Shown: positions 1 to 8,382, numbered from the stretch's first letter. The stretch is 64,000 nt of DNA from Corynebacterium striatum ATCC 6940 (GCF_000159135.1 NZ_GG667531.1:62001-126000); one strand, 5' to 3'. A program made the numbers and translations. Notes: a model not told the origin generated them from the sequence alone.

Positions 1-1503
1 GATCGCCCTATCTCCTCCCCGGTGCGCTCCTGGCGTGGTCTTCCCTTTGGCGCGGATACGGGTGGCGCCAACCGGTTTATGCCTGCTCAAAAAGTGGCGC
101 CTTGGGAAGGCGTGCGGGAGTGCAAACAGTTCGGGGCTGTGGCTCCACAACCCATTTATTCTTGGCAGGACCGCGTCGAAGGCTCCGAAGACTGCCTTCA
201 CTTAGACGTGGTGCGCCCCAATAATGATGAGAAGCTGCCCGTGGTGGTCTACCTGCACGGGGGAAGTTTTATTGTGGGTTCTTCGCACATGTTGATGTTG
301 CGGGGCTTCGAGTTGGCCGCGCAGATGGGCGTTGTTTACGTTTCCGTCAACTTCCGCTTGGGCGCATTGGGTTACCTGGATTTGCGTAGCCTGGGCGGGG
401 AGTGCACGGCAAATCCTGCGGTTTCGGATCAGCTCTTGGCGTTGCAGTGGGTCAAACGCAATATTGCGGCTTTTGGCGGCGATCCTGAAAACATCACGTT
501 GATGGGGGAGTCAGCTGGCGGTGCTGCGGTTTTGACACTGATGACGGTTCCGCGGGCTGAGGGATTGTTCAATCGTGCCATTGCGCAGTCGCCCCCTATT
601 GGTATGTTGCATTCGCGCACGCAGTCGACGTTCTGGGCGCGAGAATTGGTATCGCGCATGGCATTACCGCGGGCGACGAGCGTCGATGACTTGCGCACCC
701 ACGATTTCGGCGACATCGTGCGGGCCGGCCAATCCATGATGTGGCGTGCGGGCGAGCTTTTCCATTTGAACTCCTGCTACGCCCCCACAGTGGATGGCGA
801 CCTCATTCCGCAGCATCCGCTTTTGGCCTTTGAAGAGGGCAAGCAAATTCAGGTCCCGCTGTTGGTGGGCACGAACTCGGATGAGGCCAGCTTCGGCAAG
901 TTCCTGTACCAGCGTCAAAGTGCTCGGCAGCGTGCGGCACTGCGGCTTTTGGCTTCCTTCGATGAAGTGAACGCGCCGGCGGTGGTCAAGGCTTATGGTG
1001 GGGCGATTGCGCGTAAGGACTTTGCGCACTTGCTTACCGACGCCCTGTTCTGGGCGCCCACCGTTCGCGTTGCGGATGCGCATTCCCGCACGAACAACAC
1101 GTGGATGTACCGCTTCGACTTTGCACCGACGGCGTTGCGATGGCTGGGGTTGGGAGCGATGCACTCGATGGAGCTTTCCAACATCTTCGGCGACCCGGGG
1201 GCGTCCCGAGTTTCGGCTCTGACTCGAATGGGAGATAGCTCACTAATGGATGGCATGACGGAGTTGATGCAGTCTCAGTGGTCCTCGTTCATTCGCACGG
1301 GCAAGCCGCACGAGGATTGGCCGGTGTATGCATCGCCGCAGCGTAACACGATGATTTTTGACTCCGAGCCGCGAGTGGTTCAGGCGCCTTGTGAGAGGCG
1401 TCGCCAAGCATGGGAAAACTACAACATGTTGGAGTGGGGAAGCGGGCGCCCGGAACTGCTTTCTGCCCTGGGCTTCATAACGGAGGCGCTGGAGAACAGG
1501 TAG
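1..1503 (+). CDS. Type B carboxylesterase, 5' end outside the window
   Basis: Alpha/beta-hydrolase of the carboxylesterase type B family, expected to hydrolyse carboxylic esters. The frame is open from base 1, and the first visible residues (RSWRGLPFGADTGGANRF) correspond to the family's usual N-terminal stretch, so only a short N-terminus is missing. Numbered from base 22: the oxyanion-hole segment YLHGGSF, the nucleophile elbow GESAGG with Ser164, the acidic member in GTNSDEASF, and the histidine in AMHSMELSNIFG form a full triad. No signal peptide can be judged because the start is cut. A highly acidic protein gene follows 60 bases downstream on the same strand. The family assignment is firm; the substrate is unknown. 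Confidence 0.9.
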   Translation, partial: DRPISSPVRSWRGLPFGADTGGANRFMPAQKVAPWEGVRECKQFGAVAPQPIYSWQDRVEGSEDCLHLDVVRPNNDEKLPVVVYLHGGSFIVGSSHMLMLRGFELAAQMGVVYVSVNFRLGALGYLDLRSLGGECTANPAVSDQLLALQWVKRNIAAFGGDPENITLMGESAGGAAVLTLMTVPRAEGLFNRAIAQSPPIGMLHSRTQSTFWARELVSRMALPRATSVDDLRTHDFGDIVRAGQSMMWRAGELFHLNSCYAPTVDGDLIPQHPLLAFEEGKQIQVPLLVGTNSDEASFGKFLYQRQSARQRAALRLLASFDEVNAPAVVKAYGGAIARKDFAHLLTDALFWAPTVRVADAHSRTNNTWMYRFDFAPTALRWLGLGAMHSMELSNIFGDPGASRVSALTRMGDSSLMDGMTELMQSQWSSFIRTGKPHEDWPVYASPQRNTMIFDSEPRVVQAPCERRRQAWENYNMLEWGSGRPELLSALGFITEALENR

Positions 1504-1563
1504 GATCTGAATGGCCTTGGCGTTTGCCTTGGTGACCAACTGCCACATGGATGGATTGCACTA

Positions 1564-2451
1564 ATGAGCTTTTTCGAAGATATCGCTTCCGCGTTGGACG
1601 CTGAGGGGATTGAGTCCCGCGTCAATGATGACGTGATGTTTGTGCCCATTACCTCAGACCTTGAAATTCAGTTTGTGGAAATTGACCCTATCTTGCCAGC
1701 TGCGAACGTCTACATTGCGGCGGCGGATGTGGATGAAGATGATGAAGACTTCGAGGCGGTTTTAGTCTCGGTGGCCTTCTCTGTGGATGACGCTGTTGAG
1801 GCTGTGGCCAAGCACATCGCTACTGACCAAGTAGTAACTGTGTTACGTGACCTTTTGGAAGGCACGGACGAGCGCATTACTGATCTAGAATTTGTGCAGG
1901 ACGAGTTCAACCCCAACTTGGTTGTGGCTGAGGTTGCAAATGACTCTGAACTGCGTGTTCTGGTGGAAACTGTGGACGGTGTTCCTTCCGCGATTGTCCG
2001 ATTCCTTGCCTTTGATTTTGATGAAGAAGAGTTCGACGAACTCGAGGACGAGGCAATCAACGAGTTGTGGGAGTCTGATGACGCGGATGGTATCAGCGAG
2101 GAGCAGCGCTTGGCACTGTTCGAGGCGGGTGAGCTTGACGACGTCGCTCCTATCATTGAGGTTCCCGCTGAGGCCCTAGAGCTTGGCACTTACACCGACT
2201 TCGACCGTCTCTTCGATGTCTTGAACCTTGTTTCTGAGCAGGCAATGGATTGGGAAGCACAGTTGGTTTCCTTCGACGACGATGAATTCGAAGAACCGGA
2301 TGTCTATGACTTGTTCGGCGCCGACGACGGTGATGACATCGATGACGATGACATCGATGACGATGACATTGATGACGATGACATCGATGGTGACGATGAC
2401 ATCGATGGTGACGATGATGAAGACTTCGGAAACGAAGAGCGTGAGGATTAG
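1564..2451 (+). CDS. Acidic protein of unknown function with C-terminal Asp-rich repeats
   Basis: 295 residues, extremely acidic, with no membrane segment or signal peptide. Residues 1-160 look like a folded alpha/beta domain, loosely like the YbjN or type III chaperone-like fold, but I cannot assign a family. The last 40 residues are an Asp/Ile repeat (DDIDDDDI...) encoded by near-perfect 15-18 base units at 2332-2403. The ATG at 1564 follows the esterase by 60 bases. Downstream, an 11-bp inverted repeat at 2497-2548 may end transcription. The Asp-rich tail could bind divalent cations or act as a solubilising extension; this is speculation. The gene is probably real because codon bias and length are consistent over the whole frame. 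Confidence 0.8.
   Translation: MSFFEDIASALDAEGIESRVNDDVMFVPITSDLEIQFVEIDPILPAANVYIAAADVDEDDEDFEAVLVSVAFSVDDAVEAVAKHIATDQVVTVLRDLLEGTDERITDLEFVQDEFNPNLVVAEVANDSELRVLVETVDGVPSAIVRFLAFDFDEEEFDELEDEAINELWESDDADGISEEQRLALFEAGELDDVAPIIEVPAEALELGTYTDFDRLFDVLNLVSEQAMDWEAQLVSFDDDEFEEPDVYDLFGADDGDDIDDDDIDDDDIDDDDIDGDDDIDGDDDEDFGNEERED
2332..2403 (+). repeat. In-frame tandem repeat, unit GATGACGATGACATC
   Basis: Consecutive units start at 2341, 2356 and 2371 (15 bases each) and 2386 (18 bases, with one extra codon), preceded by a 9-base partial unit at 2332. All units are multiples of three, so copy-number change would alter the length of the Asp-rich tail without a frameshift. Confidence 0.85.
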
Positions 2452-2496
2452 AGTAAACGCGTCCATGAGGATTGCGAGAATGCTCTAGCTACCTAC

Positions 2497-2548
2497 ACAC
2501 CGCTTACCCGCAGACAAGCTTCATCGCAGCTCTGCTTGTAAGCGGTGT
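2497..2548. terminator. Long hairpin, probable terminator
   Basis: A perfect 11-bp inverted repeat (ACACCGCTTAC at 2497-2507, GTAAGCGGTGT at 2538-2548) encloses 30 bases that contain a second 5-bp pairing (GCAGA 2510-2514 with TCTGC 2531-2535). It lies 46 bases after the acidic protein gene and is followed by an A/T-rich stretch rather than a clean T-run. Confidence 0.55.
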
Positions 2549-2644
2549 AAATTTATGTCCCTATGCTGGCTTCTTCCCGGTAATGGTGTCTTCGCCGGCT
2601 CTGCGTGCCGCCTGCCCCAATCTAACAAAGTGAAATCCACAACT

Positions 2645-3490
2645 ATGCCGTACTTACTCCGTACCAGGTGGCGTCAGCTACTTGTTGCGCTTGCCATGTT
2701 ACTTACAACAGTTTCGTGGGCTTTGACGATGAATTCGGAGTTTTGGAGCATTACCTATACTTTCGAAAGCCCGTTGACCATCGTGATTTGGGTACTGTGC
2801 CTTGTTGCCACGTTGTGCCTGTTGATTTCCAAACACGGTGCTTTACCGCGGCACATGATGTTTAACCCCATCATGGGCATGGCAGTGAACTTGATTTTTG
2901 GCTCCCTTGTGATGGGCACGAACATCCCGTTCTACTTTGACACGATCGGCACAATGGTCATTGCGATCTTGTATGGTCCGGTATTAGGCATGGCAACGGG
3001 TGTTGGCGCCACGGTTGTTGCCTCAAGCTTTGCCGCATACCCACTAGCGTTTAATCCAGTGGCGATACTGGTGGGGTTCTTGTTCGGTGTGCTAGGTAGC
3101 CGCAGCTTTTTCCGATATGTGACGGGAACAATTGCAACCGGTCTCGTAGGCGGCATGCTGTGTGGAATGGTTTCCGTCTATCCGCTGATTTTCTCCTTTG
3201 GAAACAGCGATGGCATCGGGCGTCCAGGCCTGTTGCTGTATTTCCAGCTGATTACTGGTGATGAGCGCCTGGCAATTATTTGTCAAGCACTTCTATCGCA
3301 CTCCGTCGACAAGGCATTCACCTTGCTCCTTGCCTGTACGCTCATCCGCTTTGCGCCTATCGCGCTACGCACTTATTTTGTGTTCCCAGGAAATAGATCG
3401 ATTGTGGAACATATCTTCCAAGAAAGTGCGGACAACAAGGGTTATAGCGAAGATGCGTATCGAGCATCCGAGTATTCGACAGGCACCTAG
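2645..3490 (+). CDS. Polytopic membrane protein, ECF transporter S-component-like
   Basis: 281 residues from the ATG at 2645, with about six to seven hydrophobic segments. The segment IPFYFDTIGTMVIAILYGP followed by G-rich helices resembles the core of substrate-binding (S) components of energy-coupling factor vitamin transporters, where IPxxxDTIGT and GPxxG motifs are common. An upstream ATG at 2555 would add 30 residues but lies directly behind the hairpin at 2497-2548 and adds a non-hydrophobic leader, so 2645 is preferred. No EcfA/EcfT genes are adjacent, so a solitary S component using a shared module is the likely arrangement. The substrate cannot be read from the sequence. Other membrane families are possible. 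Confidence 0.65.
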   Translation: MPYLLRTRWRQLLVALAMLLTTVSWALTMNSEFWSITYTFESPLTIVIWVLCLVATLCLLISKHGALPRHMMFNPIMGMAVNLIFGSLVMGTNIPFYFDTIGTMVIAILYGPVLGMATGVGATVVASSFAAYPLAFNPVAILVGFLFGVLGSRSFFRYVTGTIATGLVGGMLCGMVSVYPLIFSFGNSDGIGRPGLLLYFQLITGDERLAIICQALLSHSVDKAFTLLLACTLIRFAPIALRTYFVFPGNRSIVEHIFQESADNKGYSEDAYRASEYSTGT

Positions 3491-3517
3491 GCACCTAGGC
3501 AGCTAGCAGCTTGGCGG

Positions 3518-4111
3518 TTAAGCCGCCTGACTAAATCCAGTAAACAAAGAAGCCGGGGAGTGGACTGGGACGTAGTTGCTGTCAACCAGCCAGACGAAAT
3601 TGTGCGCGTCGCCGCGGCTAGTCTCGTGAATCGAGTCAGCCAGTGCCGGCGGCACCATGGCACGCACCCATGCCTCGGCAACATTAGGCATAACGGCACT
3701 TCCTGTTGGGTCGGTAATACGTACTGAAATCAGGTAGGTGGGGACTCGCTCCTCACCGTAACCGAGAACGCGTGCGCGAGCTCGCTCGCCTACACGGTGC
3801 CGCGTCAATGTCATATTCAAGCTAGGGAAGCCTGCTACGGACGGTAGTTCCTTGAGCGGTGGGCGCCATGTGGGTGTAGGGCGGGCTAGTGAGCGCGGAT
3901 GCCGAAGCGCGCCATTGAGGGCGTTGACAGTTTCGTTCTCGTGGAAAAGAATCTCAACTGCTAGTTCACCGGCCGTGAGCGAATGGGTTTCTTGAGGATG
4001 GCGGGAGTAACGCGTGGAGTTGCGGCGAGCTGGCATAGCGTTGGGGTTGAGGCGGTAGGGGGAGTTCTTGTGGTTCTTCATGACACGGATGATATTTAGG
4101 AGGCCTGACAT
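3518..4111 (-). CDS. Hypothetical protein, possibly SOS-regulated
   Basis: 197 residues at most. An in-frame Met 10 residues further in (MKNHKNSPYRLN) is an alternative start. The N-terminal third is basic and low in complexity. The C-terminal half has regular beta-like alternation (PTYLISVRITD, AHNFVWLVDSNYVPV) and looks folded. I recognise no domain. It is transcribed divergently from the MFS gene, and the spacer carries a palindrome of the LexA SOS-box type 14 bases upstream of the start. It converges on the ECF-like gene with 27 bases between the stops. Confidence 0.7.
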   Translation of the reverse strand: MSGLLNIIRVMKNHKNSPYRLNPNAMPARRNSTRYSRHPQETHSLTAGELAVEILFHENETVNALNGALRHPRSLARPTPTWRPPLKELPSVAGFPSLNMTLTRHRVGERARARVLGYGEERVPTYLISVRITDPTGSAVMPNVAEAWVRAMVPPALADSIHETSRGDAHNFVWLVDSNYVPVHSPASLFTGFSQAA

Positions 4112-4124
4112 ACCGGACCTTTTT

Positions 4125-4140
4125 TAGAACACATGTTCTA
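4125..4140. promoter_or_regulatory. LexA-like SOS box TAGAACACATGTTCTA
   Basis: A 16-base inverted repeat whose core fits GAAC-N4-GTTC, the actinobacterial LexA box; the Corynebacterium consensus as I recall it is TCGAACA-N2-TGTTCGA. It differs by one base in each half. It lies between two divergent genes, 14 bases from the start of the gene at 4111. Confidence 0.5.
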
Positions 4141-4205
4141 TCGGTGAAGTTGTCTTTAGTTCTGGTTACTTAAGTGCTGAACGTCGGACTATGGTGTTTG
4201 TTGCT

Positions 4206-5456
4206 ATGACAAATAAAGAGAATTCCGCAGAGCCAATCGATGCGCTCGGGCAGCCGGCAAAGATTCCTCGTGAAATCTGGATTATGGTCTCCGCGGCTTT
4301 CCTTATTGCTTTGGGCTACGGGCTGATCGCGCCGCTGCTTCCGCAGTTCGTGGTCAGCTTCGATGTTTCGATGGCCGCGGCAGGAATGGTGGTATCCATT
4401 TTCTCCGCTAGCCGTTTGGTCTTTGCGCCGAGTGCCGGAAGCCTTGTCGATAGGTTTGGATCCCGTTGGGTCTATCTTGGCGGACTTTTTACAGTGGCCG
4501 TGACCACGGGACTCGTCGCCATCTCGCAAGAGTATTGGCGCATCGTAGTGTTCAGGGCCTTGGCTGGCATTGGTTCGACGATGTTCACGGTCTCCGCCAT
4601 GGGACTCATCGTGAGACTGTCACCTCCGAGCATTCGTGGAAAGTGTTCGGCCACCTATGCCACTGCCTTTCTTTTGGGCAACGTCATCGGCCCGTTGCTT
4701 GGCGCCAGCTTGTCTTTCCTCGGTTTTCGTTGGCCGTTTGTTATCTATGGGCTCGGCGTGGCCTTAGCTGCGGTAGTCGTGTGGATTCTGATGCCCGCAA
4801 TTGAGGAAGATGACCCCAACGCGACAAAACTGCAGCCGATGAAACTTAACGAGGCATGGCACGATACCGCTTTCCGGGCGGTGTTGACCTCCAACTTTGC
4901 CCAAGGCTGGATCAACATGGGCGTACGCGTGTCTGTGCTTCCGCTGTTTGCGGCAACAGTTTTCCATAACGGTGCGGCGGCATCAGGTTTTGCGTTGGCA
5001 GTCTTCGCGTTCGGCAACGCTGTAGTGCTGCAGTTTTCAGGAAAATGGGCGGACACTTATGGTCGACGCCCTCTGATTCTGATCGGACTCATCGGCACCG
5101 GTGTATTTGTGGGATTGCTCGGCCTTGCAGATTCTGTCTTGACGCTCCTGGTGGTGTCTGCACTGGCCGGAGCTTCTTCTGGCCTTATCAATCCCGCGCA
5201 AACGGCAGCGATCGGTGACGTAGTGGGCAACCAACGCTCCGGTGGGCAGGTCTTGTCGACATTTCAGATGGCCGGCGACTTCGGTCAAATCCTCGGCCCC
5301 ATCGTAGTCGGGGGATTGGCGGACTACTTTGGTTTTGCCAAGGCTTTTGCCGTGTGCGGATTGGTCGCTGCGATGGGTGTCGTTGCGTGGATGTTTAGCC
5401 GTGAAACTTTGGCGGAGAGAAAAGCCATCCTTAAAAGAATTCCACGTAAGGGTTAG
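4206..5456 (+). CDS. Major facilitator superfamily transporter, drug/metabolite exporter type
   Basis: 416 residues with the 12-segment layout of the major facilitator superfamily. The conserved loop between segments 2 and 3 reads GSLVDRFGSRWVY, and its second-half copy reads GKWADTYGRRPLI. The overall pattern is that of the DHA1/MdtG/tetracycline-type proton antiporters. The ATG at 4206 (MTNKENSAEP) is preferred over 4191 because the five extra residues add a hydrophobic stub not expected before the cytoplasmic N-terminus. The substrate cannot be deduced. It is divergent from the hypothetical gene at 4111 across the LexA-like site. Confidence 0.88.
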   Translation: MTNKENSAEPIDALGQPAKIPREIWIMVSAAFLIALGYGLIAPLLPQFVVSFDVSMAAAGMVVSIFSASRLVFAPSAGSLVDRFGSRWVYLGGLFTVAVTTGLVAISQEYWRIVVFRALAGIGSTMFTVSAMGLIVRLSPPSIRGKCSATYATAFLLGNVIGPLLGASLSFLGFRWPFVIYGLGVALAAVVVWILMPAIEEDDPNATKLQPMKLNEAWHDTAFRAVLTSNFAQGWINMGVRVSVLPLFAATVFHNGAAASGFALAVFAFGNAVVLQFSGKWADTYGRRPLILIGLIGTGVFVGLLGLADSVLTLLVVSALAGASSGLINPAQTAAIGDVVGNQRSGGQVLSTFQMAGDFGQILGPIVVGGLADYFGFAKAFAVCGLVAAMGVVAWMFSRETLAERKAILKRIPRKG

Positions 5457-5522
5457 CTGGGGCGTTCCGTGCACAATCTGTCCGGTCATACCTACCGCGG
5501 TTCTGTAGAACAACTGCTTTAG

Positions 5523-5669
5523 ATGGGGGAGAAGGACGTCGTTGTGGTCTTTGCTTCCCCCAAGTCCTCCCGTCTACTGCGCGTGTCGTCGATTGCCCAG
5601 CGTTACGAAGAGCGGGTCCAAGTTTATCAGCGGAAACTCGACGATATTTTGAAGGTCTTTGACCGTTAA
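5523..5669 (+). CDS. Small ORF of 48 codons, possible remnant
   Basis: An ATG follows directly on an in-frame TAG and runs for 48 codons to TAA. The product is charged (MGEKDVVVVFASPKSSRLLR, then an Arg/Gln/Asp-rich helix ending KVFDR). No good ribosome-binding site precedes the ATG and no family is recognised. The beta strand followed by a long helix could be a fragment of a larger protein. It lies in a 390-base gap between the MFS gene and the permease gene. Confidence 0.3.
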   Translation: MGEKDVVVVFASPKSSRLLRVSSIAQRYEERVQVYQRKLDDILKVFDR

Positions 5670-5776
5670 TCTGCACGTTTGAGGTCATCTTCCAAGCTTC
5701 CTTATGCCCCTGTACTGCCCGATTGTGGGTGGTGCGGGGGTATTTGCGTTTTGCGAAAATTGCAAATGATTGACAT

Positions 5777-5788
5777 GTAACATGCTAC
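5777..5788. promoter_or_regulatory. Probable operator of the GntR regulator, GTAACATGCTAC
   Basis: It matches the centre of the perfect palindrome at 8347-8362 (GTAACATGTTAC) at 11 of 12 positions. It stands 57 bases before the start of the DctM-like permease. Both transcription units flank a GntR/FCD gene, so this is most simply its binding site. Confidence 0.65.
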
Positions 5789-5804
5789 TGTGAGCGCCAT
5801 CACC
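5789..5804. promoter_or_regulatory. GlxR (CRP-type) site, TGTGA-N6-TCACC
   Basis: It fits the Corynebacterium GlxR/CRP consensus TGTGA-N6-TCACA at nine of ten positions and directly abuts the GntR-type operator. This suggests cAMP-linked control of the permease operon on top of substrate induction. Confidence 0.5.
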
Positions 5805-5845
5805 GAAACGGTTTTCTTTAATCTGAATTATGTGAGGAGGGACTC

Positions 5846-7195
5846 ATGGGTATTGCCGCACTAGCAATCTTCATCGCGGTAACCGTGGTCTTTAACACGC
5901 TCTTGAAGAGGGATATCTCCGAATCTCTCGTCGTAGCGCTCATCTGTACCGCTCTGCTGGGCGGCACTCGAGCACCAGCACTACTGTGGGAATCCGCCAA
6001 GGAGGCTGCGCAGTCTGAAGTCACCTTCGCCGGTATGGCATTCGTCTTCATGGGCATCATCGTTCAGGCAACTGGACTCATTGACCGCTTGATTGAGATT
6101 CTCAACTCGATCTTCGGACGCGTGCGTGGCGGCGCTGCTTATGTCTCGACGCTGGGCTCGGCAATGATCGGCCTGATGGCTGGCTCCACCGCGGGCAACT
6201 CCGCGACGGTCGGATCCGTCACCATCCCATGGATGAAGAAAGCGGGCTGGACCTCGGAGCGCGCCGCAACGCTCGTCGCCGGCAACTCCGGCCTTGGCGT
6301 GGCGCTGCCGCCGAACTCCACCATGTTCATCATCCTGGCTTTGCCTGCCGCAGCGGGCGCCTCTGCATCCAGCGTCTACGTCGCACTTGCCTGCGGCGGC
6401 GCCTACGCGGTGCTCTACCGCCTCATCGTTGTGTTCTGGTGGACTCGCCGTGACGGCATCAAGGCAACCGAGCGCGAGGAGATGGTCAGCTTCGGCCACG
6501 CCATCAAGCACGGCTGGTCCTCACCCTCTATCTTCCTGGGCATCATCGTCCCAGTGCTCCTGACCATCGGACCGCTGGCCGGCTACTTGGGCAAGGAAGC
6601 CAACATCGGCGAGGACGGTGTGAAAGCCATTTCGATCATCGTCTGGGTGCCGATTCTTATCACCCTCATCGCCCTTATCGAAGGCGCATGGCGAATCCGT
6701 GCCAACAATGTGCACCTCGCAGCGCAGTTCAAGCGCGACCTTCCGCAGTTCGCCACCGTTGGTATCTCCCTCTTCGCGGCGCTTACCGCGGCGAAGATCA
6801 TGGAGGAGCTCGGCGTCGGCGATCAGCTTTCGAGCCTGCTCGATGCAATGTCACTGCCTAAGTGGGTCATGCTCATCGCCGTGGGCATCCTGGCCGTCCT
6901 CGTGGCAACGCCGCTCTCGTCCACTGCAACCGCAGCCGCTATCGGTGCGCCCGCAGTTGCGGCGCTGACCGCCGTGGGAATCGATCCCACTGTGGCCATC
7001 GTGGTCATCCTGCTGTGCACTTCGACCGAGGGCGCTTCGCCTCCAGTCGGTGCGCCGATCTACCTCTCCGCAGCAATGGCCGAGGCGGACCCGCCAAAGA
7101 TGTTCGTCCCGCTCATCCTGTTCTTCGTCCTCCCGATGATTGCGCTGGCATGGCTCATCGGCATGGGCTGGCTTCCCATCTACGTCCCGGCTTAA
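5846..7195 (+). CDS. DctM-like (TRAP large subunit family) permease
   Basis: 449 residues with about 11-12 membrane segments. Signatures of the DctM / ion-transporter superfamily are visible: a first repeat with AGNSATVGSVTIPWMKKAG, and a second with STEGASPPVGAPIYLSAAMAEADPP near the C-terminus. A strong ribosome-binding site (GAGGAGGG) precedes the ATG. It is followed after 15 bases by a small membrane protein gene and then, convergently, by a GntR regulator. With the dehydrogenase at 8383 it probably imports a hydroxy- or carboxylic acid. No DctP-type extracytoplasmic binding protein gene is present, so it may work without one or borrow one. Confidence 0.8.
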   Translation: MGIAALAIFIAVTVVFNTLLKRDISESLVVALICTALLGGTRAPALLWESAKEAAQSEVTFAGMAFVFMGIIVQATGLIDRLIEILNSIFGRVRGGAAYVSTLGSAMIGLMAGSTAGNSATVGSVTIPWMKKAGWTSERAATLVAGNSGLGVALPPNSTMFIILALPAAAGASASSVYVALACGGAYAVLYRLIVVFWWTRRDGIKATEREEMVSFGHAIKHGWSSPSIFLGIIVPVLLTIGPLAGYLGKEANIGEDGVKAISIIVWVPILITLIALIEGAWRIRANNVHLAAQFKRDLPQFATVGISLFAALTAAKIMEELGVGDQLSSLLDAMSLPKWVMLIAVGILAVLVATPLSSTATAAAIGAPAVAALTAVGIDPTVAIVVILLCTSTEGASPPVGAPIYLSAAMAEADPPKMFVPLILFFVLPMIALAWLIGMGWLPIYVPA

Positions 7196-7210
7196 AGGAG
7201 CTCAAGCATC

Positions 7211-7471
7211 ATGAAAACATTCTTCGGACTCGTCCAAGCGCTGTTCTTCCTGTTCCTCTTCGCCTTCCTCCTCGGTGGCGTGGGTATCATCGCAACCCAG
7301 AGCCTGGGCATCGTAACCCTTAACCAAGGCACCGTGACCGGCGTAGAAAACTGGTTGGCTCCGGTGACTTTTACCTGTTCTACCCTGTGCGCTGTATGCG
7401 CCTTCATCCTGAACTACCGTCCCAAGACGGACGCAGAAAAGGCCCACGTTCGCGCACACGGTGAGGATTAA
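7211..7471 (+). CDS. Small two-helix membrane protein, putative permease partner
   Basis: 86 residues with two hydrophobic segments (about residues 5-30 and 45-67) and a charged C-terminal tail (PKTDAEKAHVRAHGED). It has its own ribosome-binding site (AAAGGAG) 15 bases behind the DctM-like gene, so it is co-transcribed. Its position is where a TRAP small subunit (DctQ) is normally found, but it has half the four helices of DctQ and no visible similarity. It may be a reduced accessory subunit. The function is inferred from position only. Confidence 0.7.
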   Translation: MKTFFGLVQALFFLFLFAFLLGGVGIIATQSLGIVTLNQGTVTGVENWLAPVTFTCSTLCAVCAFILNYRPKTDAEKAHVRAHGED

Positions 7472-7488
7472 TTTTTAAAGCACATGCC

Positions 7489-8280
7489 CTAAAGCTCACG
7501 GGTGTGAGCATCCCAAATCTCTTCGACTCGCTGCTCTGCCTCGGCTTCTGATAGCTGCGGGTTGCGGCGGCGCAGAGTCTGGCGCAGGAGCAGGCGACCG
7601 GTTGCCGTGATGTGTGACGCCATGTCCTGTCGCGCCCTTTGGGCGTCGCCTTTTGCGATGGCATCAATGATCGGTACGTGCTCTGAATGCACCTGCTCCA
7701 AGGAGCGCTCGTTGCGCACCGTGGAATCGGTCAGAATTTGGGTGTGCGTGCGCAGCTTGTCCAGGGTGTCCCTGGCGCGGGTAGAGCCACCGGCGACCAA
7801 GATGGCGTCGTGAAGCTGCTTGTCCCAAGAGAAAAACTCCGGCTCGTTGCCGGACTGGACGCTGGCTTCCATGGATTGGAGGAGCGCGCGCATCTGCGCC
7901 AGCTGCTCGTCGCTGCGTGCCAACGCGGCGCGGGCGGCGATGCGCGGCTCTAGGGCCAGGCGCATGTCGAAGATATCGGCAACATCGGAAGGCTTGGTCT
8001 CTACAATCTGGAATCCCCGGTTGCGGGAGAATTCAATGAGTCCGGCTTCTTCTAGGCGCAGCAAGCCGTCGCGAACGGGGGAGCGGGAAATGCCCAGCTC
8101 TTCTGAAAGCTTGTAGACGCTGTACCACTCGCCGGGTGCCATTGAGCCATTTTGCGCACAATCGCGCACGTAGTTCATGACCTGGGTGGCCAGGTTCTTT
8201 GCAGGTGTCACCGCAAGCGCCATGGCTCGTGCTGGCTGGGTGCTTGACGAGGACTGCGCTGCCGGGGAGTTTGTTGCCAT
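7489..8280 (-). CDS. GntR-family regulator with FCD domain
   Basis: 263 residues. After a low-complexity N-terminus (residues 1-30), a winged helix-turn-helix of the GntR family is visible (WYSVYKLSEELGISRSPVRD, then LRLEEAGLIEF). An all-helical FCD domain follows, carrying the metal/ligand-binding acids and histidines of FadR/LldR-type proteins (DMRLALEPR, DKQLHDAIL, SEHVPIIDAI). It is divergent from the dehydrogenase across a perfect 16-bp palindrome that recurs before the permease, so it very likely controls both and itself. By analogy to LldR or GlcC-type regulators, the inducer should be the acid oxidised by the neighbouring enzyme. Confidence 0.88.
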   Translation of the reverse strand: MATNSPAAQSSSSTQPARAMALAVTPAKNLATQVMNYVRDCAQNGSMAPGEWYSVYKLSEELGISRSPVRDGLLRLEEAGLIEFSRNRGFQIVETKPSDVADIFDMRLALEPRIAARAALARSDEQLAQMRALLQSMEASVQSGNEPEFFSWDKQLHDAILVAGGSTRARDTLDKLRTHTQILTDSTVRNERSLEQVHSEHVPIIDAIAKGDAQRARQDMASHITATGRLLLRQTLRRRNPQLSEAEAEQRVEEIWDAHTREL

Positions 8281-8346
8281 AGCTAATCACCATAACGAAT
8301 TGCCGATGAATTGAGGCGAAGTTCTTGCCCGGAGGGCCCCTTCGTG

Positions 8347-8362
8347 AAGTAACATGTTACTT
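8347..8362. promoter_or_regulatory. Perfect palindromic operator AAGTAACATGTTACTT
   Basis: A 16-base perfect palindrome in the 102-base spacer between the GntR regulator (start 8280, minus) and the FAD/Fe-S dehydrogenase (start 8383, plus). A one-mismatch copy of its 12-base core lies at 5777-5788 before the permease operon. Confidence 0.75.
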
Positions 8363-8382
8363 ACCTTGAGGCCGAGTCACTG

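Noticed and set aside
2332..2403. CRISPR-like array
   Set aside because: Repeats are contiguous, in frame and without spacers; they belong to a coding sequence.
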